Assembly: GCA_905221605.1 (NCBI GenBank)
Contig: CAJNDS010000917.1
Span: forward strand, 35,001 to 51,780
Length of the DNA: 16,780 nt
DNA from: Symbiodinium natans
Lineage: Eukaryota; Sar; Dinophyceae; Suessiales; Symbiodiniaceae
Direction of reading: 5' to 3'
In this document: in pieces, positions 9,204 through 16,143 of the stretch
Layout: each line of letters begins with the position of its first letter
Position numbering within the stretch: the first letter of the stretch is position 1
Made by a program: the position numbers and the translations under genes
Notes under the pieces: generated by a model
What the model was told of the DNA's origin: nothing
Database searches by the model: none
Seen by the model: the letters and a program-made list of their open reading frames with translations, nothing else

Positions 9204-9364
9204 GGCACATACCCACACATACCCACACATACCCACACATACCCACACATACCCACACATACCCACACATACCCACACATACCCACACATACCCACACAT
9301 ATACACACATATACACACATATACGCCCACACCCACACACACACACACACACACCCACACACAC
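9028..9364 (+). repeat. Compound microsatellite with CA, GCAC and ACCCACACAT arrays
   Basis: In order: CACACGCTCACACGCTGACACG variants, (CA)n from about 9109, (GCAC)n at about 9171-9203, nine exact head-to-tail copies of ACCCACACAT at 9211-9300, two copies of ATACACACAT, then (CA)n with CCCACA. Long frames on both strands (Thr/His on +, Val/Cys/Gly on -) are by-products of this composition. Confidence 0.95.
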
Positions 9365-9443
9365 TGACTGAGATTTTGTGGTATCCCACAATCCATTTCT
9401 TGTGACGAACATGGTATTGGGGAAGTCGAACTTTCGGTGGCCT

Positions 9444-9767
9444 TCACGAGCGAATGTAAACCTGCGAGGAATGCGAAACGCTCACCTATGCACGAGAAAG
9501 ACTACCAGCATGAAACCTCATTTCCAAGGAAGAGAAAAGTGCCCGACTTTCTTGTGAGTCCACCAGCTACCCAAATTGGATCCAGGTGCAACTCTGTACA
9601 TCTGCAGGTAAGTTTTCACCCCAATATCACCTGGTCTTCGTTGGCCAGGACAGATGATATTGGTTCCTGGCCCCCTGCAAATCGAGGATAGATCTGGTAG
9701 TATGAAAGCAAAATTGATCGACATCCACGGACCCTTAGCTGAGAATCAGGGCTTCCACACACACACC
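9444..9767. repeat. Duplicated module, copy 1 (about 324 bp)
   Basis: Matches 10545-10865 with four substitutions and one 3-bp indel that I can count, so the duplication is recent. It starts TCACGAGCGAATG and ends GGGCTTCC followed by (CA)n. Inside, an ATG at 9488 opens a frame containing PRKRKVPDF that reaches CTGCAG then GTAAGT at 9608, a strong splice-donor match, so it may include a real exon. The minus strand is also open. The simple-repeat tail recalls some short retroposons, but I see no convincing Pol III boxes or target-site duplication. Confidence 0.85.
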
Positions 9768-9874
9768 CCCTAGGAGGGTCCATCTGCATGCTCCTGTAAC
9801 TGACGTCCTGATAACATGTGACCGCCCTGCATGAAATGAGCTCAAGCGCTCAACGGCAGTCAAGTCTTCCAAGA

Positions 9875-9914
9875 ACCCTTAGCTTAGAATCAGGGCTTCC
9901 ACACACACACACCC
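9875..9914. repeat. Third partial copy of the module's 3' end
   Basis: ACCCTTAGCTTAGAATCAGG plus GCTTCC and (CA)n repeats the last 35-40 bp of the duplicated module (9730-9767 and 10828-10865). It lacks the rest of the module. Confidence 0.8.
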
Positions 9915-10544
9915 TCCGAAGAGGGAAAGTCCTAGTTTTTCACATTTGACCGGCGAGTCCTCCGCCATAGGCCCGTCACCGCCATAGGCCCTCCTCCTCC
10001 AGCACCGACCTGGGAAATCCTTAGCATAATCGTCGTTAGAGACCCCCAGCTGCCATGAAAGGCCCAGGAGCGTCCGGCAGACCCAGCTGCTAAGACCAAA
10101 GCCGAGCAGCGACCACATTACACAATTCCTTACTCAGTGTCGTCGCAGTCGTCGTCAGGGACCTCCAGCTGTCATGAACGGTCCAGGAGCGTCCCGGGAA
10201 ACCCCAGCTGCCACAGTAGTGACCCAGAGCATCTTTCATTGTCGTCGCATCCGCGAGGCCACAGCTGTCCCAGTGCACCTCCACTTAATGTAAGCCAAAA
10301 AGCCTCCACACCCCAAAAAGCACATTTTGGGCAAGCTGGCCGCTGGTAGGCTGATGGGGGCCACCTCACCCCCGAGCCACAAGTGACCGCTGTCTTATCC
10401 GTTCCGTTTTGGCACTAAGGCCTTCTTGGCCATCACCTTAGCAGAGAATAAGGCCTGGAATGTGTTGCCCGGAGGGTGTAAGGCTCTCATTCCGCGGATG
10501 AGCCGGATCAGTTACATATTAGTCCAATCCAGGACCTGAACAGG
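9915..10544. other. Spacer between the module copies
   Basis: No recognised gene. It holds a short doubled CCGCCATAGGCCC/CCGCCATAGGCCC-like motif at 9961-9990 and the 119-bp tandem repeat listed next. Short open frames here have no protein-like features. Confidence 0.5.
10031..10256. repeat. Tandem repeat, 119-bp period, about two copies
   Basis: Unit one at 10031 (CGTCGTTAGAGACCCCCAGC, TGCCATGAAAGG, CCAGGAGCGTCC) returns at 10150 (CGTCGTCAGGGACCTCCAGC, TGTCATGAACGG, CCAGGAGCGTCC). A partial third start may lie near 10240 (CGTCGCATCCGC). CCAGCTG recurs four times within it. Confidence 0.7.
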
Positions 10545-10865
10545 TCACGAGCGAATGTAAACCTGCGAGGAATGCGAAACGCTCACCTATGCACGAGAAA
10601 GACTACCAGCATGAAACCTCATGTCCAAGGAAGAGAAAAGTGCCCGATTTTCTTGTGAGTCCACCAGCTACCCAAATTGGATCCAGGTGCAACTCTGTAC
10701 ATCTGCAGGTAAGTTTTCACCCCAATATCACCTGGTCTTCGTTGGCCAGGACAGATGATATTGCCTGGCCCCCTGCAAATCGAGGATAGATCTGGTAGTA
10801 TGAAAGCAAAATTGATCGACATCCACGGACCCTTGGCTTAGAATCAGGGCTTCCACACACACACA
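10545..10865. repeat. Duplicated module, copy 2
   Basis: Second copy of the module at 9444-9767, lacking three bases within the GATATTG...CCTGG region. The indel is a multiple of three, so the open frame on either strand survives. The GTAAGT donor match is kept at 10709 and the ATG at 10589. It continues into a longer (CA)n run and then GC-rich CGCGCACGCGCCC sequence to about 10930. Confidence 0.85.
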
Positions 10866-11067
10866 CACACACACACACCCGCGCACGCGCCCACACGCAC
10901 CCAAGCACGCACCCTCGCCCGCCCGGCACGCAGAAGCGCCGGCAAGCATGCCTGCACACAGCCACAAAGTCCGAGCACGGAGTTATCCAAGAAGCGCGTG
11001 GGGCATGTGGGACAAATCTTGCGGTCCGCTCGCCTATATAACCCACCAAACATGCCGGCCATGCCCG

Positions 11068-11088
11068 CCCCCCCCCCCCCCCCCCCCC
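11068..11088 (+). repeat. Poly-C tract (21 C)
   Basis: An uninterrupted run of 21 C after CATGCCGGCCATGCCCG. Length is uncertain for the usual homopolymer reasons. Confidence 0.9.
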
Positions 11089-11337
11089 AAACTCCTCCAG
11101 TTTGAACGGTGTGTGGGTTTGATCATGGCTTGTGGCGCTTTCGGAGGCCTAGGCTTGCCTGCTTCGTACAGACACTGAAATTGAAAGTCCCGGTTTTTGT
11201 TGGCAGTTTAGGTTGTTTTTTGTGGGCTCTTACATTGCGCTTATTCAAAGTGCATTAAGAGCCCCTAAAGGACATTATATTGGGCCCTATTATTCATGTC
11301 TTCATTTCAAGCTAATACCAGATAGTAGAGGAAATAG

Positions 11338-11826
11338 GGTGAAGAGAGCACAGGGAATACGATTAATTACAAGAAGGCTCAGCATGATGACATCCAAAAA
11401 CTGGGGTTTTTTGCAGGAGGATATGGAGCTCGAATCGCTGCCGATGCCCAGAGAGCTGACTGCCGTGGCTCCGGCTTGGGGGGCGAGAGTCCAGGGTACA
11501 GGGCGTCGATGGACACTTTGTGGTGGGATGGGAGTGGCCCAGCGCGTTTACGGCATGGATGTGATGCTTAGGGTCGTGATGGTGCAGCGAAGTCCGAGTG
11601 ATTACAGGCTGAATGAATGCCCGACCCGCGCAAACTGTTGAAGCCGGCGCGGCCTGAAGTTCACTGTGCAGGTGGTGCTCAACTACAAGCCAGAGTTTAC
11701 TGCACCAAGGCTGCATCAAAGAAGCGTGGCTACAGACCTGCTTCTGCAGACAGCGCGATAGATTCAAGTGTACCATACTGTCCAGGGAAGCACGGCAAGT
11801 TAACAGCACACTACCTACCAAAATAG
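11338..11826 (+). CDS. Possible coding region, two segments in one frame
   Basis: In one frame, 11338-11571 is open for 77 codons ending in TAG and has a strong purine bias at first codon positions (includes AQHDDIQKLGFFAGGYGAR). In the same frame, 11617-11826 starts with ATG and is open for 69 codons to TAG (includes TKAASKKRGYRPASADSA). The region between could be an intron, but I cannot fix its ends. Other frames are also open: 11213-11641 on +, 11642-11755 on + (GLKFTVQVVLNYKPEFTAP) and 11363-11821 on -. An excellent acceptor (GGTTTTTTGCAG then G) lies at 11417 and would suit a different frame. No family recognised. It may be upstream exons of the ankyrin gene. Confidence 0.3.
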
Positions 11827-12093
11827 AGACAAGAAGGAATCAATCTGCGTGGACCAGGTGATTTAATGGCTTCGAGGGTCTCGGCCCCTTTACTGTAACC
11901 CGTGGTGTGCATCCTTGTTGAAGGTCCATGGGAGACGTGTGTGAACGACAGCGGTCTATCCTGATTCAATGGTCGTTACTTCCTAGTGCCATGGAGACGT
12001 GAGGAATTGCTGTTCCGTGGCTCAGGTCGAGTTGCTCAATGCTGCAGAGGAGACATTTTCAAAGTACACTTTCTTGCCCAGACTTCAGGGTAG
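11827..12093. other. Spacer before the ankyrin exons
   Basis: No confident coding or repeat. GGTCCATGGGAGACGTGTG (11922 on) loosely resembles GTGCCATGGAGACGTGAGG (11987 on), a small imperfect duplication. If upstream ankyrin exons exist, this is probably intron. Confidence 0.4.
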
Positions 12094-12213
12094 AAAAAAA
12101 GAGTGTCTCTGAAAAAGCATCAATGGCACAGTCCAGACTTTGAAACCCAATTGAGGGGCCTCCAGACTGAATGCCAGGAGGGAGACGTTCACCTGACACA
12201 GAGGCTGCTTGAG
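12094..12213 (+). CDS. Ankyrin gene exon a
   Basis: The frame is open after TAG at 12091. It ends at GAG then GTGCCT, a fair donor, in phase 0. Residues ETQLRGLQTECQEGDVHLTQ followed by RLLE match the helix pair of an ankyrin repeat, in the style of an N-terminal capping repeat. The acceptor is uncertain; AG sites at 12102, 12131, 12163 and 12176 are possible, so only the last 40-60 bases are firm. Confidence 0.6.
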
Positions 12214-14030
12214 GTGCCTTCCACTCATTTCGCAACGGCCTTCATTCATGTGTGGGGGGTCGGCATATTCCCAACAAGTTGCGAGTTTGGGGTTGGGGAG
12301 CTGGGCATGCCTGCACGTAGAGTTCTAACTTTAACAAGCGCGTTCCTCTAGAAAGCTTCTTCGACGATTCCGATAAGCCAGAACTGCGAGAACATTCTCG
12401 TTTTCTCTAAGCTTGAGTGTGCAGCCTGCGCAGAAGCTGGCGGACCCAAACGGCAGCGAGGGCGAAGGTTGGACTCCGCTGCACCGCTCGCTGCAGATCC
12501 GGTGAACCTTTCAGATCGACGTTTTACTCGGGTCCAAAGCTTCTGAAATTTGTATAGGTTTAGTAGGGTACGCATTAGGGTTCATATCGCAAAGCTGCTT
12601 AGGAGATTGTTCGAACTACGGGTCTTCGGTGCAAAAGATGTTTAAGCGAGTTTTGTTGCATGTTCAAATTCAGGAAATTGTATTTCCATTGTCCTTAATT
12701 TCATACGATAAGCAAGAATATTCTTCATACCTTGGCTGTCACAGTAGGCGATCCGATACCCTACGCGATCGATGGCCTGGCAAACCCTAATACCTTGAGG
12801 GATAAACACCGTTCTTGTAATCAATGTTCGTGGATGGGAAAGACTGTGGACTGGATTGGGGCCCAAGGTTCGACTGAAGGAGGCTTTAGCACTGTTTAGG
12901 GGCTTGCTCTTTCTTTATTCTTTGAGCGTATCAGCTCAGCGCTTTCCTCACTGGGAATGCCTTTCCAGAACCCTCAACCCCAAAGCCCCAACCAAGGCAC
13001 ATCACCACCCTGAATGGGCACTTGGAGGTTGCTGCTCCACCGCAGAAGGGGGAAGGGAGGGGAAGGGAGCAATTGGAGCAAGCACCTGCCCAGGTCTTGA
13101 TCATGGAAATGCCCCCTTCTCATCTTAAACAGTAAGGCCAAATTTGAGTGAAACGATCCGAGCACGTCCTTTGAGGCACGCTGCTTGCTCTCGGCACGTG
13201 CCGACCTGAGTCGTAGAAATGCCGACGGTGGCGCCGCACTTCACGTGGCGGCAACCCGTCAAATTCGGAGGGTCCTGAAACAGTTTCACCGAACCAAAAA
13301 CCGGAACCCTACGTGTGCGGCACTTTCATTTAGACTTTGGGGCGCTGGGCATTCGAATCGGGGTGTGTGGCTTTGAGTTGGAGATAAGCAGGTGTTTTGG
13401 TGAATCAGACATTGATGCCTTCAGTTGCTTGGCTCGGGGCACGACAGAGACAAGCCATAGACGACTGTATGTTGATGTTGTTTGGGAGGTGGAACTTGGT
13501 TCGTAAGAGTTCTTGTGTGGTGATACTTGCAAGCCTTATGCGGTGCTTGCCCTGCTTCAGGCATGGACTGGAAATCTCGAGCTCATGAAAGTGTGACTCA
13601 GCTGCCAGAAAGAGTTGCGTCCAGGCGTCTGAATCATCCTATCGTTTTGGGCACGACGATTTCCTGATGCCTTAACGCTCATCGCCCACCCAATCCTGAT
13701 GCTGGAGGACTGGTAAAGATGTTCAGCATTGTTCAGCGTTTAGGTAGTTGCGATTCAAGTTTTAACTCCTCGACAATCCACCATCGCCCTGATCAATCTT
13801 TGTTAGTCTGAAGTGCACGGCGCGAACCATGCATCCACGCTAGGCCCGCTAGGCTACATGTTCTTGCACTCGGCTAGACCCGAATTGCTAGTTCCAACGG
13901 ACCCAATGATTGTATTGCCTTCATAGGATTGGGCGCCAACCAGGCTCTTTGCAGCGAGTGCAAACCCGGAAAAGCCGCAGAACGAGGGGTGGACCCCTCT
14001 CCACATCGCCAGCCGGAATGGCCACGCACA
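12094..14030 (+). CDS. Ankyrin-repeat protein, at least four exons, both ends unresolved
   Basis: Four short + strand pieces join in phase into consecutive ankyrin repeats, protein-binding scaffolds usually found in cytoplasm or nucleus. Exon a (to 12213) gives the helix CQEGDVHLTQRLLE. Exon b (12434-12501) gives KLADPNGSEGEGWTPLHRSLQI. Exon c (13163-13282) gives ARADLSRRNADGGAALHVAA. Exon d (from 13944) gives SANPEKPQNEGWTPLHIAS, then RNGHAQ. The ADPN-position residue recurs at 12443, 13203 and 13963, exactly 33 residues apart in the spliced protein, the family's standard repeat length. Junction phases are 0, 2 and 2. Introns are 220, 661 and 661 nt. The first exon, start codon and end are not found; more repeats or other domains may lie outside. 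Partner and pathway cannot be told. Confidence 0.75.
12434..12501 (+). CDS. Ankyrin gene exon b
   Basis: Acceptor CTGCGCAG; donor CG then GTGAAC. Twenty-two codons plus two bases. Carries ADPN, then GWTPLH, the hallmark turn and first-helix start of ankyrin repeats. Reading on past the donor hits TGA at once, as expected if the intron begins there. Confidence 0.75.
13163..13282 (+). CDS. Ankyrin gene exon c
   Basis: Acceptor GATCCGAG then C; the single base completes the Arg codon left by exon b. Thirty-nine codons cover CLLSARADL, GGAALHVAA and IRRVLK, in full ankyrin register. The donor is CA then GTTTCA, a weak match, so this end is the least certain junction; it is chosen because it preserves the 33-residue register. 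Confidence 0.7.
13944..14030 (+). CDS. Ankyrin gene exon d
   Basis: Acceptor GCCAACCAG followed by G, which completes the Gln codon begun in exon c. LFAASANPEKPQNEGWTPLH then IASRNGH is a near-ideal repeat. Ankyrin likeness fades after GHAQ (about 14030). A GC-type donor (CACAG then GCGCAC) is possible there; otherwise the frame stays open beyond 14038. The true end is unknown. Confidence 0.7.
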
Positions 14031-14377
14031 GGCGCACATGCCAGCTGGGGGGATACATCAACTTGCTACGCAGTCTAAGTTCAGGACTTTCTTGCTGTGT
14101 TCAGCTTGCAAGTTGCAAGAGGTGGGCCTGAAGAGAATCCAGTGTCAGACGCTAGGGTTGTCTAAATTCAAGCCATATCATCCGAGACTCTACAGTCCAT
14201 TGACCCGCAACTCAACAGGCTTCAAAGTTTTAGTGCTGACGTGCATCTTTCTGTAGGTGCCTGCAATCACTTGCACTGTTTGGTTTTCGGTTGCTCTTCA
14301 GGCTAATTACCCTCATCGAGCATGCAGTTCAGCACAAATGCATTCATCACAGTGGGTGTGGAGTGCGCACGCATGGC

Positions 14378-14914
14378 CATATATGGTCTCGGGCTGCCAC
14401 GCCCCCCCCCCCCCACCCCCCATGGTACCCGCCCCCCCTCCCTTGCATCCTCTGTGGTGAGATTTAGGGCCTACCCCTGCACCCCCACCCCCCCCCTGTG
14501 GTGTGGGTGTGGTTGCGGGGTTAGGGGTTGGTGTTTGAGGTTTAGGGGTTGGGATTTGGGGTTGAGGGCTTGAGAGACCGGCCGCGCGTGCTACCCCTGC
14601 GCATCGCCCCTGTGGTGTGGGTGTGGTTTGGGGGTTTGGGTTTAGGGTTTAAGGTTAATGTAGGGTGACAGGGTCCAAGGTTCAGCCCTCCCCTGCCTGT
14701 GCTGTGAATGGGGGGTTGGCGTTTGGGGTTGAAAGGGTGTGAGGTTTCAGGTTGGTTTCAGGTCCCTTCAGGTTTAGGGGGGAGGTTTGGGGTTTTGGGG
14801 AGGGGACGGGGCGGACGGGTACCATGGTAGGGGCGGCGGTTCCGTGGGGGGGGGATATCTTGAACCGGGGGGGGGGGAGGGGGGGTAGGGCCCGGGAGCC
14901 CGAGACCATATATG
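14378..14914. mobile_element. Putative non-autonomous terminal-inverted-repeat element with G-rich core
   Basis: The ends are exact inverted repeats: CATATATGGTCTCGGGCT at 14378-14395 and AGCCCGAGACCATATATG at 14897-14914. A second inverted pair lies inside: CCATGGTACCCG at 14420-14431 and its complement at 14816-14827, with C tracts (left) and G tracts (right) between. Because CATATATG is its own complement, the ends can also be read as a 10-bp inverted repeat flanked by an 8-bp target duplication, a length typical of hAT transposons. No transposase is present in its 537 bp. The core is G-rich, telomere-like DNA (TTTAGGG, GGTTTAGGGG). Family unassigned. Confidence 0.6.
14471..14735. repeat. 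Internal repeats of the G-rich element
   Basis: CTACCCCTGC followed by CCCTGTGGTGTGGGTGTGGTT occurs at about 14471 and 14591, with a weaker third unit near 14687 (CTCCCCTGCCTGTG). Each leads into GGGGTTTGGG/GGTTTAGGG-type sequence. Several G runs could form G-quadruplexes. Confidence 0.65.
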
Positions 14915-15001
14915 CTATGCAGCGGCAGTCACAGATCAGCCTCACATCGAAGGCATGGAGGCCCGCTGGAACAAAATAGAAACAATGGCATCTTGTATCA
15001 G

Positions 15002-15308
15002 TGCTTGCGCACGAGGGGGTGCATGAGCGCCTTGCCCAACTACAGCTACAGACTGACAAACTGGATAGAACCGCCCGTCAGTCTTTAGGTGAGTTCTCAG
15101 GCCATCTTTGTCAGGCACGGGACGGGACAAAATGATGCAAGAGGGGACTTCAGGATGTGATGTCAGTGGCAGAGGAGCAAATGGAGAAACTCAGCAGGCT
15201 CAATACTCTTCATTAGCTTCCGAGCCTTCCAGCAGGCGAAGATATCTGGGTCCCTTGATATGTGAGCAGCAGGAACATGATTCAGTGCATGGTGGTAGCT
15301 TGCCCTAG
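15002..15308 (+). CDS. Possible two-exon coding region with helical segment
   Basis: Exon 1 (15002-15088; acceptor CTTGTATCAG) encodes a polar helical stretch, HERLAQLQLQTDKLDRTARQ, and ends at TTTAG then GTGAGT, a strong donor, with one base over. Exon 2 (15154-15308; acceptor GACTTCAG then G) supplies the other two bases and runs 51 codons to TAG (SGRGANGETQQAQYSSLASE). The intron would be 65 nt. Alternatively, without splicing, the exon 1 frame continues through one TGA (15130-15132) into another helix-like piece, DVMSVAEEQMEKLSRLNTL, to TAG, which would suggest a decayed coiled-coil gene. A further coding-like frame, HIEGMEARWNKIETMASC, lies just upstream (14943 on) in another phase. No family recognised. 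Confidence 0.3.
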
Positions 15309-16143
15309 TGGCTAACAGAGGCACCACATGATTTCACCGCCAGCAATCATAAGCGTCTCTTTCATACTTGTTTCGAGTGGTGCGAAGGGGCTGGCGGTGT
15401 GTCGGATGGTGGCATGAGTGAGCGTCGCGATCAAAGGCTCATGAAGCGAGATTGGTCGTAAGCTTGTTCCCTATGAAGTCAATGTGGCCGCAGGCACCTT
15501 GTTCAGCCTGGTGGGAAAAAGGGGTCGCTTCAGGATTACAGTATATTCGAGGTTCCAACGTGTGGGCCCAGCTCTAAGACATTGGAAGCTCGCGTGCGCG
15601 CGGGCAAACATCCCTAATCTGCTGGATGCTGCTGCAAGCGAGGCGCAGTGGAGCGTACTTGTTGGCTGGAATCCCGTGTCGAACATAAGTTACCTTTACG
15701 TACTTGGTCTTCTTCGCGGTCTTCTTCACGCGGGAACTTTGGAGTTTTTGCAATAAGGCCCGAACATTGCCCTGCACACGCCACTGGCCTGCTTTCTTTG
15801 ACTCAGTTGCGCCAGAAAACTTTCCGGTCGCCCAGACCATACGTTGCCTCGACTGCTTTCAAAACGCGAGGCATGCAACACCTCCTCCAGTTCATGCCGT
15901 TCCCGGGCTCATTGTTGCCACAATTAGAGGTGGGGCACGATCGTATCATCGACGTCGCAAGTCTTGCTGAGGCAATGTTGCGAAAGACCTACAACTGCGC
16001 ATAGGAGAGTGGACGTTTGCGTGGCGAGAGATGTGGAAGATCGACTGCGTTTGCCGGCGGCAACGAAAATGGCGTGGAAGTCGGGGGGCGGGCGGGTTTG
16101 TGTCTTCTCGGCAAGAAAGATAAAAGTAGTGCGCGTCGTTTAA
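15309..16143. other. Stretch without a confident gene
   Basis: Overlapping frames of 88-118 codons occur on both strands (15484-15756 and 15648-16004 on +, 15574-15840 on -). The minus one has a basic run, RVKKTAKKTKYVKV. None is recognised and none has convincing splice or composition support. No repeat seen. Confidence 0.4.

Noticed and set aside
9211-9300. Regular decamer array considered as a CRISPR-like array
   Set aside because: Units are head-to-tail with no unique spacers, and the window is eukaryotic with no Cas genes.
9039-9447. Long frames encoding Thr/His-rich or Val/Cys/Gly-rich proteins
   Set aside because: They follow directly from CA, GCAC and ACCCACACAT repetition and are open in several frames on both strands at once.
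10320-10345. CACATTTTGGGCAAGCTGG considered as a dinoflagellate spliced-leader relict
   Set aside because: It matches the known leader ending (CCATTTTGGCTCAAG) only loosely and is not placed at the start of a coding region.
12998-13030. Ankyrin-like NGHLEVAA in another frame between exons b and c
   Set aside because: The joined exons already give a complete 33-residue repeat without it, and the surrounding residues (Pro-, Gly- and Lys-rich) do not fit the family. Treated as chance within the intron.
14923-15020. ISACARGG considered as a pentatricopeptide-repeat fragment
   Set aside because: Only about eight residues resemble the motif, the frame stops at once, and no second repeat is found nearby.
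2237-15132. Reassigned TGA codon, suggested by single TGAs inside three coding-like frames
   Set aside because: Those frames have no homology support, and other candidate exons end in TGA. Introns or decay explain the pattern more simply.
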